Position numbers and translations under genes: made by a program. A stretch of DNA of 64,000 nt from Thiogranum sp. (GTDB lineage: Bacteria > Pseudomonadota > Gammaproteobacteria > DSM-19610): NCBI GenBank assembly GCA_030148805.1, contig JASBSS010000024.1:62001-126000 (forward strand). The letters are read 5' to 3'. Positions 1-10,464 of this stretch are shown here, piece by piece. The notes under the pieces are model-generated. The model did no database searches, was not told where the DNA came from, and saw only the letters and a list, made by a program, of their open reading frames with translations. The first letter of the stretch is position 1. Every line of letters starts with the position of its first letter.

Positions 1-1424
1 GCGAGAACGTGGAAATGGCGATCGAGCGCTTTTCCGAGGACGTTCAGGAATACGGCACGGTGCTCGACGGCATGGTGCGCGGCAACGACACCATCGACAT
101 GATCAAGAACGACGAGGTCCAGGCCAAGCTGTTCGAGACCTCCATGCTGTTTAAGACGGTTTCCGACAACGTCGAAGAACTCCTGGATATGTCCGACGAT
201 CTGTTGGAAGTTCAGCGCGCGGCGCGCAATATCTCGTCCCAGTCCGACGAGTTGTTCGCCGCCTCCCTGCGCCTGCAGAACGCCTACTCCCTGGCCGCCG
301 ATTTGCGCGCGGTACAGCCGGAAATGGCCTATATGTTCGGCGGCATCAGTCTGTTGGTTCTGTTCCTATTGGGCATGCAGGTCTACCGGGATCAGGGCAA
401 CCGTCGCAAGATCGCGGAAATGGAGAACAAGAACAACCAGGAGGCCATTCTGCGCCTGCTCGACGAGATGGGAAATCTGGCCGATGGTGATCTGACCACC
501 TATGCGACGGTCACCGAGGACTTCACCGGCGCCATCGCCGATTCGGTCAACTACACCATCGACGCGCTGCGTGACATGGTCACCACCATCAACGAAACCT
601 CCGGTCAGGTATCCTCGGCTGCCAAGCAGACGCAGGAAACCGCTCAGCATCTGACCGAGGCGAGCATGCACCAGGCCGAGGAAATCACCTCGGTGACCAC
701 CGCCATTAACGAGATGGCGGTGTCCATCGACGAGGTGTCCCGTCATTCGGAAGAGACCGCGGACAAGGCCTTGCGCTCGGTGGAATTCGCCAAGAAGGGT
801 GGCGACACGGTGCGGCGTAATATCGAGGGTATGGATCGGATCCGTGAGACCATTCAGGAGACTTCGAAGCGTATCAAGCGACTGGGCGAAAGCTCGCAGG
901 AGATCGGCGACATCGTCGAGCTGATCAACGACATCGCCGAGCAGACCAATATCCTGGCGTTGAACGCCGCTATCCAGGCGGCGATGGCCGGTGAGGCCGG
1001 GCGCGGTTTCGCGGTGGTTGCTGACGAAGTGCAGCGATTGGCCGAGCGCTCTTCCAACGCCACCAAGCAGATCGAGGCGCTGGTGAAAACCATCCAGACC
1101 GATACCAATGAAGCGGTCATCTCCATGGAGCAGAGTACCGCCGGTGTGGTCAACGGTGCCCGTCTGGCCGAGGAATCCGGAGAGGCGCTGGATGAAATCG
1201 TCAACGTGTCCGAGGATCTCTCGGGGCTAATCCAGAACATTTCGTCATCGGCTCGCCAGCAGTCCAAGGCGGCGGCGAATATTTCTGAGACCATGCACAT
1301 CATCCAGGAGATCACCACCCAGACCTCCGCGGGCACCAATGAGACCGCTGCGTCCATCGGTAATCTCGCGGCCTTGGCCGACGAAATGGCTAACTCGGTG
1401 GCCGGCTTCAAGTTGCCGGAGTAG
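1..1424 (+). CDS. pilJ: Type IV pilus chemoreceptor PilJ-like, 5' end outside the window
   Basis: Methyl-accepting chemotaxis protein of the pilus chemosensory system. The reading frame is already open at the left edge, so the N-terminus, with the first membrane span and most of the sensory region, is missing. Visible parts in order are the end of the periplasmic helical region, a membrane span near nt 325-385 ([14 protein letters not shown]), a HAMP-like stretch, and the cytoplasmic signalling hairpin. The hairpin tip reads [20 protein letters not shown] then [19 protein letters not shown]. Identity as PilJ rather than a generic receptor rests on the immediately following pilK and chpABC homologues and on the PilJ-like IQAAMAGE wording. 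Expected to sit in the inner membrane and control the ChpA kinase in response to surface or pilus signals. Confidence 0.92.
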   Translation, partial: ENVEMAIERFSEDVQEYGTVLDGMVRGNDTIDMIKNDEVQAKLFETSMLFKTVSDNVEELLDMSDDLLEVQRAARNISSQSDELFAASLRLQNAYSLAADLRAVQPEMAYMFGGISLLVLFLLGMQVYRDQGNRRKIAEMENKNNQEAILRLLDEMGNLADGDLTTYATVTEDFTGAIADSVNYTIDALRDMVTTINETSGQVSSAAKQTQETAQHLTEASMHQAEEITSVTTAINEMAVSIDEVSRHSEETADKALRSVEFAKKGGDTVRRNIEGMDRIRETIQETSKRIKRLGESSQEIGDIVELINDIAEQTNILALNAAIQAAMAGEAGRGFAVVADEVQRLAERSSNATKQIEALVKTIQTDTNEAVISMEQSTAGVVNGARLAEESGEALDEIVNVSEDLSGLIQNISSSARQQSKAAANISETMHIIQEITTQTSAGTNETAASIGNLAALADEMANSVAGFKLPE

Positions 1425-1443
1425 CGCGCAGAGACCCGAGCCC

Positions 1444-2325
1444 ATGAGTGACGCCGCCGGAAATGCGCAGGTTTTTCAGCGGGCCAACCTTCCGGTCGGT
1501 ATCGCTGCGCAAATCGATGACGAGCAGTTCGCCGCCTGGACGCGCCTGTTGCGGCAAAAGGCGGGGTTGTTCATCGCTCCCGAACGGCGCTCGTTCCTGC
1601 TCAGCGGCATCCGGGCGAGAATGCGGGCCACGCAATGCGCCAGCGTGGGCGAGTATTACGACCGTCTCATCCAGTGCGATAACGCTGCCGAGTGGCCATT
1701 GTTGATCGACCGGCTGACGGTGCACGAGACCTGCTTTTTCAGGCACGAGTCGTCGCTGCGGTTCGTTGGCTCATGTGTTTTGCCTGACGTGCTAAAACAG
1801 AGCGGTGAGTTTACGGTCTGGAGCGTGGGTTGCGCCACCGGCGAGGAGACCTACAGCCTTGCTATGTTGATCGACGACGGCCTTGAGGGGGAACCCGCGC
1901 CAGCGTCCTGGCGGATCGTCGGTAGCGATATCAGCGAACCGGCGCTCAAGTGCGCGCGCGAGGGCAGATATCTGCGGCGAAGGCTTCGTGATATTCCGTT
2001 GGCGTATCAGTTCAAATACTGCGAGCAGGTTTCAGGCACGCATTTCCGGATTTCCGATGGGATTCGCCAGCGCGTGACTTTTACTTCCCTGAATCTGAGT
2101 ACCCAGGCCGCGGCGGGGAAGCAGGACTTCGACTTGATCTACTGCCAGAATCTGCTGATTTACTATGACAGGCAAAGTCGTCTGGATATGGTGGATTGGC
2201 TGGCCCGAAATCTGCGTCCGGGCGGCGTCATGATACTGGGGCCCGGTGAGCTGCTGGATTGGCCTAATGCAAACATGGAGAAAGTGCGATACCCGGATTC
2301 GCTGGTCTATCGGCGGATAAACTGA
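1444..2325 (+). CDS. pilK: CheR-type chemoreceptor methyltransferase PilK
   Basis: Predicted SAM-dependent methyltransferase (293 aa) that would methylate glutamates of the neighbouring PilJ. The CheR-family SAM site is visible as WSVGCATGEETYSLAML. The late motif CQNLLIYYDRQSRLDMV is followed by LRPGGVMILGPGELL. The ATG at 1444 lies 19 nt after the pilJ stop. A longer in-frame opening back to 1339 overlaps pilJ and was not chosen. The gene order pilJ-pilK-chpA matches the Pseudomonas aeruginosa pil-chp locus, which supports this assignment over a flagellar CheR. Confidence 0.9.
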   Translation: MSDAAGNAQVFQRANLPVGIAAQIDDEQFAAWTRLLRQKAGLFIAPERRSFLLSGIRARMRATQCASVGEYYDRLIQCDNAAEWPLLIDRLTVHETCFFRHESSLRFVGSCVLPDVLKQSGEFTVWSVGCATGEETYSLAMLIDDGLEGEPAPASWRIVGSDISEPALKCAREGRYLRRRLRDIPLAYQFKYCEQVSGTHFRISDGIRQRVTFTSLNLSTQAAAGKQDFDLIYCQNLLIYYDRQSRLDMVDWLARNLRPGGVMILGPGELLDWPNANMEKVRYPDSLVYRRIN

Positions 2326-2360
2326 CGTATCGCATCGGTTGCGGGACGAAAGGAATGACA

Positions 2361-5300
2361 ATGAACCAAGTGATCGATTTCAGCACTCTGACGTGGGTGA
2401 AAAAGGAGCTCGACGAAACCCTGAAAGAGGCACGCCAGGCGCTCGAGTCCCATGTCGAAAACCCGACCCAGACGGAGTATCTGGAAACCCTCGCCGGTCA
2501 GCTGCACCAGGTCTACGGCACGCTGCAGATGGTGGAGCTCTACGGCGCCTCTTTGTTAAGCGAGGAGATGGAGCAGGTCGCCCGGGCGATGTTGGCCGGA
2601 GGCGTGGCACAACACGACGATGCGTGCGAGGTGCTGATGCGCGCGATCCTGCAACTGCCGGACTACCTGGATCGCCTGGTCGCGGGTTATCGCGATATTC
2701 CGCTCGTTCTGTTGCCGCTCTTGAACGACTTGCGGGCCGTCCGCGGAGAGGGCCTGATATCGGAGAATTCGCTGTTTTCGCCCGATCTGGGTGCCGAGCT
2801 GCCGGATTCCATCCGCAATGTCCCCGCCGAGTCCGGGCTCTCGGGCAGGGCGCGTGAACTGCGCCCCCGGTTTCAGCGTGGTTTGCTGGGCTGGTTCAAA
2901 GATCAGAACTCCCGCAGCGCGCAGCAGACGCTCAGGGATACGATGGAAGCCCTGTGCGCGCTGGGAGGACACCCTAATATCGTTCGGCTATGGTGGGTGT
3001 GCGCCGGCACATTGGACGCTTTGATCGACGCCGGCATGGAAGGCAATGTCTCCCTGAAACGGGTGCTGGGTCAAGTGGATCGGGAGATCAAGCGTCTGAT
3101 CGACGAGGGTGAAGCGGCGCTTATCGAAGCGCCGCGGGAAGATCTACTGAAAAATCTCCTGTTCTACTGCGCCCAGGCGACGTCGACGACCAGTCCGCGC
3201 CTGGCTGAAATACAGGAGACCTACCGTTTGCGTGAGCTACTGCCGGACGAGAGTGAGATATCCTCGGCACGAGAGAGCCTGGCTGGCCGTAATTCCGATC
3301 TGTACGAAACCGTCGCGGTGGCTCTAAAAGAGGAACTCGCGCGACTCAAGGACAATCTGGATATCTTGCTGCGCAACGGTTGCCGTGACAGCGAGGGCAT
3401 CACGTCCTTGACCGAGTCGCTACAGCGGCTGGGCGATACGCTCGGCATGCTGGGACTGGGCACGGCGCGCAAGGCAGTGCTCGACAAAGCCGAGGATCTG
3501 CGCAAATGCCTCGAAATGGATGCGGCATCCGCGGATACGGCATTGATGGATGTTGCCAGTACCCTGCTGCTGGTGGAATCCGCCGTCGAGGCGATGGGGA
3601 GCGCGCCGGTACAGTCCGGGAAGGACAAGCCGGCGGCCGAACAGCTGGCGGAAAGCGAATTCAACCAGGTGATGGAAGTGGTGATCAAGGAGGCTATCGC
3701 GGACCTGGTGCGCGCCAAGGAGGCCATCATCAGCTACACCGAGGCGGATCATGATACTGCGCTGATCAGCGAAGTTCCTCAGTGGTTCAATCAGGTCAAA
3801 GGCGGCATGCTTCTGCTCGGCGAGGAACGGCCGGCGGCGCTGGTGAGCGCGATCGGACACTACCTGCGCGTAGAGCTGATCGAGGGCGGAAAACATGCGG
3901 CTCAGGAAGAGCTGGACGCCTTGGCCGACGCGGTCTGCGGGTTGGAGTACTTCCTGGAAGGTCGCCAGCAACAGCGGCTGTATGGCGGCTCGGCGATGGA
4001 GGTGGCCGAGCAGGCCATCGAGAAATTGGGCTACGCGTCTCCGCAACCCGCCCCCCTCGTGTCGGAGGACATAGATGGGGCTGTCGCCGATGCTGGACCG
4101 GCCGTGACGCCGGAGACGGTGTCGCCGCAAGAGCCACGCGAATGGCCCGTGAGCGAGGGCGTGCAGGTCGATGAGGACGCTACCGGCGAGGATTCTCCTG
4201 GGCCGCTGATGGATAGGGTGGAAGAGTCGGCGAAAGACGAGGCGCAGCGGCAGACCCCGGGCGCGAGCGAGGTCGTTGCGAATGAGGAAGAGGGGCGGCT
4301 GGCCGTGATCGGTTCCGACGTCGATGAAGAGATTCTGGAGATTTTCATCGAGGAGGCGGAAGAAGAGGTCGGCAGCATCGCTGAGCAAATGCCTGTCTGG
4401 CTGGCCAACAGCGACGATGCCGAAGCGCTGGCGACCATGCGTCGCTCGTGGCATACCCTGAAGGGGAGTGGTCGCCTGGTCGGCGCGATGCGCATCGGCG
4501 AGTTTGCCTGGGCGTTCGAAAACATGCTCAACCGGGTGATCGACGGTTCGGTCGCCATCACCCCGGCGTTGAAGGACCTGCTGCAGGCTGCGGCCGCGGC
4601 GCTTCCGGCGCTGGTCGCGCAGATCAAGAACGGCAGCCCGGTCGGGCAGCCGATCGAGCCGCTCATGCGCGACGCCGATGCGCTCAGTCGCGGTGAGCCG
4701 ATCCTCGCCGGGGCGGCGCAAGATACGGGCGCGCACCTGGTATCGCCGGATGCCTGTGAGCCGGTGGATACCGCGCAGCCGCCACCAGCCGCTGACCAGC
4801 CCGCCGCCGCGGGCGGCGACGAAGTCACCGAGCCCGCCGTCCCTGGCACGACGGAGGAGAAGGTCGAAGCCCCGGCAATGCATGCCGATATGGTGATGGA
4901 TCCGCTCCTCTACGAGATATTCAATACCGAGTCTTGCGCCCATCTAGAGGTGATTCGGCAATGTCTGGTCCGAGTGACCGCCGGAGACAGCCTGGTCGAT
5001 GAGCCCTTGGTACGTGCGCTGCATACCTTGCACGGAAGCGCCCATATGGCTGACAGCGACGAGATCGCGGAGCTGGCCGGTAGCATGGAGAAATTGCTCA
5101 GGACGTTGATGGTCGGGGAGCAGCCGATAAATGAGGCGGTTTGCGCCCTGCTCGATGACACCATCCGGATCATCGAGGGTGTGTTGAGTCATTTGCCGCG
5201 GGAAAAAGTCGTTCCCCAGGACTACGATGACGTTATGCAGAAGGTCGCCGCCGAGTGGGCGGCTGTAAGCGCCAAGGGAGTTGCGCAGAAGGAGGCCACG

Positions 5301-8270
5301 GATGTGGTGTCCGCCCCGGAGGAAGCGGTTGCCGAGAGTTCGGCGGCCGCCGCCGACGCGCAAGCCGTGCCCGATGCGCAAGGTGGGATGCCGGAAGAGC
5401 CGCGACCGGGCTCTGGGCCCGAGCCCGAGAGCGCCGGTTCCGAACAGGATCCATACACCGATCACGACCAAGAGTTGTTGGAGGTGTTTCTCGAAGAGGC
5501 GGCGGAGAATTTGGAGTCCGCAGACGCCGCGCTGCATGCCTGGCGCGAGTGCCCCGCCGACGCCGCGGCCTTGGCGGCCTTGCAGCGTGCGCTGCACACC
5601 CTCAAGGGCGGCGCGCGGATGGCGGATTTGCCCGCCCTTGGCGATGTGGCGCATGCGGTGGAGTCGCTGTTGATCGCGGTGGACGAGGCCGCTGTCGTCG
5701 ATCCCGCCGCGAGCATCGAAGCGGTTCAGCGGGCTCAGGATTGCCTGGCGCGGATGTTGGATCAGGTGCGCGCACGACAGGCCTTGCAACCGGCCGACGA
5801 ACTGGTAGCCCACCTGGTCGCGATGCGCCGCGCGGTCCCCACCGCTGAAAGTCAGATCGATGAGCCGTCCGAGGCCCTCACGGGTTCCGAGATGCCGGCC
5901 GCGACGCCGAACGAGGGAGCTTACGCCGATGTCGACCCGGAACTGCTTGGGGTGTTCATCGAAGAGGCCAGCGATATTGTCGGCCACTGTGAGCAAACGC
6001 TGCAGAACTGGAAACGCGCGCCTGCCGATCCGGAGCTGGTGGCTGAGTTGCAACGGGAGCTGCACACGCTAAAGGGTGGCGCGCGGATGGCGGACATCAC
6101 CGAGATCGGTGATCTGGCACACGCGGTGGAATCCTTGATGGTCAAGGTCGCCGACGGCAGTGTGGCCGCCTCCGACGGCCTGTTCCTGGTGCTCGAGCGC
6201 GCGCAGGACAGGCTTTCCGACATGGTGGAGAAGGTCAGCAACCGTGCCGCGCTGAGTGCCGCCGCGGATATCATCGACCAGTTGGAAATATTGCGCGAGG
6301 GGCAGGACGTAGTTAGCGAAGACAAAGGGGTTGCGCAGGAAGTTTCGGCCAAGAAGTCCCCGGCAGGCGTTGCGCTTGTCTCGGAGAAGGAGTTCAGCGA
6401 ACGCCGGAGCCGTTCGCGCAGCAGTCAGGAGCTGATTCGCGTCAAGGCGGAGTTGCTGGACAATATGGTGAATTACGCCGGCGAGGTGAGTATTTATCGC
6501 TCACGGCTGGAGCAGCAGATCGGCGCCTACGGTTTCAATCTGGTGGAAATGGAGCAAACGGTGGCGCGCGTGCGCGAGCAGTTGCGCAAGCTCGAAATCG
6601 AGACCGAAGCGCAGGTTCTGTATCGCTACGAACGTGAAGGCGAAATCATGGACGCGGCTGCCGCGGGCGCGGATTTCGATCCCCTGGAAATGGATCGCTA
6701 TTCCCACATGCAGCAACTGTCGCGCTCGCTGATGGAGAGTGTGAGCGATTTGAGCAGCATACAGAACATGCTGGAAAACATCACCCGCGAGTCCGAGACC
6801 TTGCTGTTGCAACAAGCGCGCGTCAACACCGAGTTGCAGGAAGGCTTGATGCGCACGCGGATGGTGCCTTTCCTGGGTTTGGCCGCGCGCATGCGCCGCA
6901 TCGTCCGTCAGACGGCTCAGGAGCTGAACAAAAAAGCGGAACTGGAGCTGTCGGGCGCCGAAGGCGAAATGGATCGAACCGTGGTCGATCGGATCGTCGC
7001 TCCCTTGGAGCATATGCTGCGCAACGCGATTTCCCACGGTATCGAGACTCCGCAGCAGCGTCGGGCCAGCGGCAAGCCGGAAGTCGGCACCATCCGGATA
7101 ACCTTGGAGCGCGAGGCCTCAGACGTGGTGCTGCGGATCGCCGACGACGGCGCTGGCATCAACATGGACGCCATTCGCCGCAAAGCCATTGAGCGGGGCA
7201 TGATGGACGCGAACGCCGAGTTGAGCGACAACGAGGTCTTGCAGTTCATTCTTGAGACGGGTTTCAGTACCGCCGAGCAGGTGACTCAGGTCGCCGGTCG
7301 TGGTGTAGGCATGGACGTCGTCAACAGCGAAGTGAAACAGCTGGGCGGATCGCTGCATATCGACTCGACCTTGGGTAAGGGTACGATCTTCACTGTGCGT
7401 TTGCCGTTTACGCTTGCGCTGAACCAGGCGTTGTTGGTTGAAGTGGGTGAGGATACCTACGCGATACCGCTATCGAGCATAGAAGGCATCGTGCGCATGC
7501 GCCGCGAAGACCTCAAGGCCCACTATGACGATCCGGAGACCCGGTTCGCCTACGGCCAGTACGAATACGAAGTCCGGCACCTGGGTTCCGTCCTGGGTAC
7601 CGGGGTTCCTCATCTCGACGGCGGAGCAAAGCGGCTGCCGGTGCTGTTGGCGCGCTTTGGCGAACATTGCGTGGCCTTCCATGTGGAAAATCTGCTGGGC
7701 AGTCGCGAAATCGTGGTCAAGTCGGTGGGGCCGCAGATCAGCACCGTGCCCGGTGTGTCCGGCGCGACCATCCTCGGCGACGGGCGCGTGGTCATGATTC
7801 TGGAAGTCGCGGCGCTGCTGCGCGGCGGCACGGCCGCTTTGAGCGATCAGCTGGCGCAGCTGGGCGGCCGTTCCGCGACCCGGGGTCAGGGCATGACCGT
7901 GATGGTGGTGGACGACTCGATCACCGTGCGCAAAGTCACCACCCGTATCCTCGAGCGCAACGATATGAACGTCATCGCCGCCAAGGACGGCGTAGACGCG
8001 GTGTCCAAACTGCAGGAGCATATCCCTGATATAATGTTGCTGGACATCGAGATGCCGCGCATGGACGGCTTCGAGTTGGCCACGCATGTGCGCAACGAAG
8101 CCAGACTGCGGGATATACCGATTATCATGATTACCTCGCGTACCGGAGACAAGCACCGTCAGCGCGCGATGCAGATCGGGGTAAACCGTTACCTCGGCAA
8201 GCCTTTCCAGGAGAGTGAGTTGCTGGAGAATATCCAGGCCCTGTTAGAGGAAACCAGAGCGAATGGGTGA
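2361..8270 (+). CDS. chpA: Giant hybrid histidine kinase ChpA of the pilus chemosensory system
   Basis: CheA-like kinase of 1,969 aa. Four clear histidine phosphotransfer domains are visible, with HTLKGS/HTLHGS/HTLKGG motifs at about residues 698, 888, 1079 and 1235. A more degenerate Hpt-like segment sits near the N-terminus (QLHQVYGTLQMVE), and acidic Ala/Pro linkers separate the units. Next come the CheA dimerisation and ATPase domains (N box HMLRNAISHGIE, G boxes DDGAGI and GRGVGMDVV), a CheW-like domain (ALNQALLVEVG), and a C-terminal receiver with VVDDS and the phospho-acceptor Asp near residue 1895 (LLDIEMPRMDGFE). Two in-frame ATGs exist; 2361 is chosen because AAAGGA ends 7 nt upstream, whereas only 1-2 nt separate it from 2355. 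The gene overlaps chpB by 8 nt, implying coupling. Confidence 0.95.
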   Translation: MNQVIDFSTLTWVKKELDETLKEARQALESHVENPTQTEYLETLAGQLHQVYGTLQMVELYGASLLSEEMEQVARAMLAGGVAQHDDACEVLMRAILQLPDYLDRLVAGYRDIPLVLLPLLNDLRAVRGEGLISENSLFSPDLGAELPDSIRNVPAESGLSGRARELRPRFQRGLLGWFKDQNSRSAQQTLRDTMEALCALGGHPNIVRLWWVCAGTLDALIDAGMEGNVSLKRVLGQVDREIKRLIDEGEAALIEAPREDLLKNLLFYCAQATSTTSPRLAEIQETYRLRELLPDESEISSARESLAGRNSDLYETVAVALKEELARLKDNLDILLRNGCRDSEGITSLTESLQRLGDTLGMLGLGTARKAVLDKAEDLRKCLEMDAASADTALMDVASTLLLVESAVEAMGSAPVQSGKDKPAAEQLAESEFNQVMEVVIKEAIADLVRAKEAIISYTEADHDTALISEVPQWFNQVKGGMLLLGEERPAALVSAIGHYLRVELIEGGKHAAQEELDALADAVCGLEYFLEGRQQQRLYGGSAMEVAEQAIEKLGYASPQPAPLVSEDIDGAVADAGPAVTPETVSPQEPREWPVSEGVQVDEDATGEDSPGPLMDRVEESAKDEAQRQTPGASEVVANEEEGRLAVIGSDVDEEILEIFIEEAEEEVGSIAEQMPVWLANSDDAEALATMRRSWHTLKGSGRLVGAMRIGEFAWAFENMLNRVIDGSVAITPALKDLLQAAAAALPALVAQIKNGSPVGQPIEPLMRDADALSRGEPILAGAAQDTGAHLVSPDACEPVDTAQPPPAADQPAAAGGDEVTEPAVPGTTEEKVEAPAMHADMVMDPLLYEIFNTESCAHLEVIRQCLVRVTAGDSLVDEPLVRALHTLHGSAHMADSDEIAELAGSMEKLLRTLMVGEQPINEAVCALLDDTIRIIEGVLSHLPREKVVPQDYDDVMQKVAAEWAAVSAKGVAQKEATDVVSAPEEAVAESSAAAADAQAVPDAQGGMPEEPRPGSGPEPESAGSEQDPYTDHDQELLEVFLEEAAENLESADAALHAWRECPADAAALAALQRALHTLKGGARMADLPALGDVAHAVESLLIAVDEAAVVDPAASIEAVQRAQDCLARMLDQVRARQALQPADELVAHLVAMRRAVPTAESQIDEPSEALTGSEMPAATPNEGAYADVDPELLGVFIEEASDIVGHCEQTLQNWKRAPADPELVAELQRELHTLKGGARMADITEIGDLAHAVESLMVKVADGSVAASDGLFLVLERAQDRLSDMVEKVSNRAALSAAADIIDQLEILREGQDVVSEDKGVAQEVSAKKSPAGVALVSEKEFSERRSRSRSSQELIRVKAELLDNMVNYAGEVSIYRSRLEQQIGAYGFNLVEMEQTVARVREQLRKLEIETEAQVLYRYEREGEIMDAAAAGADFDPLEMDRYSHMQQLSRSLMESVSDLSSIQNMLENITRESETLLLQQARVNTELQEGLMRTRMVPFLGLAARMRRIVRQTAQELNKKAELELSGAEGEMDRTVVDRIVAPLEHMLRNAISHGIETPQQRRASGKPEVGTIRITLEREASDVVLRIADDGAGINMDAIRRKAIERGMMDANAELSDNEVLQFILETGFSTAEQVTQVAGRGVGMDVVNSEVKQLGGSLHIDSTLGKGTIFTVRLPFTLALNQALLVEVGEDTYAIPLSSIEGIVRMRREDLKAHYDDPETRFAYGQYEYEVRHLGSVLGTGVPHLDGGAKRLPVLLARFGEHCVAFHVENLLGSREIVVKSVGPQISTVPGVSGATILGDGRVVMILEVAALLRGGTAALSDQLAQLGGRSATRGQGMTVMVVDDSITVRKVTTRILERNDMNVIAAKDGVDAVSKLQEHIPDIMLLDIEMPRMDGFELATHVRNEARLRDIPIIMITSRTGDKHRQRAMQIGVNRYLGKPFQESELLENIQALLEETRANG

Positions 8271-9240
8271 GAACCCCCAGGGGGCGCTGCGGGTCGCGTT
8301 GATGGCGCGCGATTGCGAGCGGGGCGAATTCCGCGCCTTGCTCGAAGAGGCGGGTATCGAAGTGGTGGTCGAACGTGGATTCGAGCTGCCGCTGCCTGCG
8401 GACTGGTGCGATGCCGAGGTGCTGCTGATCGACCTGGAGGCACAGCCGGAGCGTCAGCAGGTGGAACACATACTGCGCGACTCCCCGGTGCCGGTGCTGC
8501 TCAATGCCGGCGGGGTCGGCAGCAGTATGATCTGGCACCGCCGCCTGGTGGGAAAGCTGCAGAGCCTGGCCAACCGGACTGTATTGCCGGTGCCTCCGAA
8601 TACCTCCCGCCGGCCGGCGCTGCATCTGGTGGGCGACAGCCAGCAGCGGGATTCCACGCCGCACTGGGTGGTCGTGCTCGGCGCATCGATAGGTGGGCCG
8701 AGGGCTATCGTGCGGTTTTTACAGGCGCTGCCGTGCGATTTGCCGCTGACCATCCTGCTTGCTCAGCATATCTCGGAGTCCCTGCAGGGGCTGCTGGTCG
8801 AGCAACTGGATCGTTGCAGTCGTTGGCCGGTCGCCTTGTTGGGGGACTCCCAGGCCTTGGAACCGGGCCAGGTCTGGCTGGTTCCGGCCGATACCCGAAT
8901 TGAGCTGGATGAAAAAGGCACGGCGCGCCGCTGCGACTCCGGCTGGCCCTCGGCTCAGCGCCCGGATATCGATGATCTGTTGCGCTCGGTCGCCGATGCC
9001 TTCGGTGAACATTGCGGTGCCATCCTGTTCAGCGGTCTGGGGAAGGATGGCGTCGATGGCTGCCAGGAGGTTAGCCTGAGGGGTGGATTTATCTGGACCC
9101 AAAGCGCGCAGAGTTGTGTGATATCCAACATGCCGGATGCGGCGCGCAAGTATTGCAAGGTCGAGCGCAGCGGTTCGCCCGAGGAACTGGCGCTGGCGCT
9201 GGCCGAACGTTGCCAACCGGCGCCGGCCAGGATTAATTAA
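8263..9240 (+). CDS. chpB: CheB-like methylesterase ChpB
   Basis: Predicted receptor glutamate methylesterase (325 aa) opposing PilK. The C-terminal half carries the CheB serine-hydrolase triad: Ser142 in GASIGG, His169 in AQHIS and Asp262 in LGKDGVDG. The N-terminal ~130 residues look like a degenerate receiver: LLIDLE resembles the phosphorylation strand, but the rest of the acidic pocket is weak. That agrees with ChpB being divergent from flagellar CheB. The ATG lies inside the end of chpA. Confidence 0.9.
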   Translation: MGENPQGALRVALMARDCERGEFRALLEEAGIEVVVERGFELPLPADWCDAEVLLIDLEAQPERQQVEHILRDSPVPVLLNAGGVGSSMIWHRRLVGKLQSLANRTVLPVPPNTSRRPALHLVGDSQQRDSTPHWVVVLGASIGGPRAIVRFLQALPCDLPLTILLAQHISESLQGLLVEQLDRCSRWPVALLGDSQALEPGQVWLVPADTRIELDEKGTARRCDSGWPSAQRPDIDDLLRSVADAFGEHCGAILFSGLGKDGVDGCQEVSLRGGFIWTQSAQSCVISNMPDAARKYCKVERSGSPEELALALAERCQPAPARIN

Positions 9241-9262
9241 CAAGGATGGAGGTGTTAGCCGT

Positions 9263-9739
9263 ATGAACGCTGTTGTCGAATCCGTTCGCAGTCTTTGGGT
9301 GCCCCTGGACGGGGTCAATCTGCTGGTGCCGAATGTGGCTATCGCGGAGGTGGTGAATTTTCAGCCCTTGGACCTGGTCAAGGACGGGCCTGAATGGCTT
9401 TTGGGTTCCTTGCGTTGGCGCAATCAGGATCTGCCGGTGGTGTCGATGGAATCGATCTGCGGATTCGGCGTGTCGCGCAATGCACGCGGGGCGCGTATTT
9501 CGATTCTCAACAGCGTGCGTTCGGATTCCACGCTTTCCTTTTACGCGATGGTGACCGCCGGCATTCCGCGTCTGTTCAGTGCCGACAACGATGCGTTGGG
9601 CGAATCGCTGCTGACGACCAGGAGTCTTCCCGACAGCGTGGCCGATTGTATCCAGATCGGCAGTGAGGAGGCGTTGATTCCCGACCTGGAAATCATTCAG
9701 GCGCTGGTCGAGACCGGCTGGGTCGGGTTGGGGCGTTAG
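9263..9739 (+). CDS. chpC: CheW-like adaptor ChpC
   Basis: Small CheW-fold protein (158 aa) expected to couple receptors to ChpA. The sequence follows the CheW beta-barrel pattern: NLLVPNVAIAEVV, then WLLGSLRWRNQDLPVVSM, then PDLEIIQALVE. A purine-rich GGATGGAGG lies upstream of the ATG at 9263. It is the last gene of the pil-chp run and its TAG overlaps the stop codon of the convergent rsmE (shared bases TTAG at 9736-9739). Identity depends partly on position, since CheW-like proteins are hard to tell apart by sequence. Confidence 0.85.
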   Translation: MNAVVESVRSLWVPLDGVNLLVPNVAIAEVVNFQPLDLVKDGPEWLLGSLRWRNQDLPVVSMESICGFGVSRNARGARISILNSVRSDSTLSFYAMVTAGIPRLFSADNDALGESLLTTRSLPDSVADCIQIGSEEALIPDLEIIQALVETGWVGLGR

Positions 9740-10464
9740 GCGAAGTCCCCCCACAGCGTCTGCAACGCCGCCAGGGTCGCCAGGGTCGCCGTTTCGGTAC
9801 GCAGGGTGCGTGGGCCCAGACGTACGGGTATGAAACCTGCAGCCTCCGCGCGCTGCGTTTCCGCGCTATCGAAACCGCCCTCAGGTCCCAGCAGAATCCG
9901 TACCTGTGTGGGGCGTCCCAGTGCGGGCAATGCGCACTCGGCGTCGGGGTGCAATATCAAACAGGTGGTATCCGTCATCGGCTGCAGCCAGTCGTCGAGG
10001 CCGGTCGGGCGCCGCAGTGGAGGCAAATGCACTCGCCCCGACTGTTCGCAGGCGGCGACGACAACCCCCTGCCAGTGTCGCAGACGCTTTTCCAATCGTT
10101 CGCCTTTGAGTTGGACCTGCGAGCGCGCCGTCCACAAGGGCGTGATTTCGTTCACGCCGAGTTCCACGGCCTTTTGCATCACCAGATCCATGCGCTCACC
10201 CCGGGAGATGCCTTGACCCAGACTAATGGGTAGATGGGATTCGCGTTGCGGCGAAAGTTTGGCGGAAACTGCCAGGCGCGCCAGTTTTCCTTCACGCCCC
10301 TCGATGGTTGCCGGATATTCATGGCCGTCGCCATTGAAAAGGATGACCGGGTCGCCGGTTTGCGTGCGCAATACCTTCAATAGATGATGGCTCGGCGCCG
10401 CCTCAAGGAGCACGCTCCGGTCTGCGGTCAATGTTTGGGAAGTGTACAGGCGCGGTGCGCGCAT
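9736..10464 (-). CDS. rsmE: 16S rRNA m3U1498 methyltransferase RsmE
   Basis: SPOUT-class SAM-dependent methyltransferase (242 aa) for N3 methylation of U1498 in 16S rRNA. Family signatures visible are RGERMDLVMQKAVELGV, LLGPEGGF and LGPRTLRTETA, the last two forming the trefoil-knot SAM site. Length matches the family. Its ATG shares the final A of the upstream bioA stop (TGATG arrangement), so it is probably translationally coupled to bioA at the end of the SAM-related minus-strand run. Confidence 0.93.
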   Translation of the reverse strand: MRAPRLYTSQTLTADRSVLLEAAPSHHLLKVLRTQTGDPVILFNGDGHEYPATIEGREGKLARLAVSAKLSPQRESHLPISLGQGISRGERMDLVMQKAVELGVNEITPLWTARSQVQLKGERLEKRLRHWQGVVVAACEQSGRVHLPPLRRPTGLDDWLQPMTDTTCLILHPDAECALPALGRPTQVRILLGPEGGFDSAETQRAEAAGFIPVRLGPRTLRTETATLATLAALQTLWGDFA

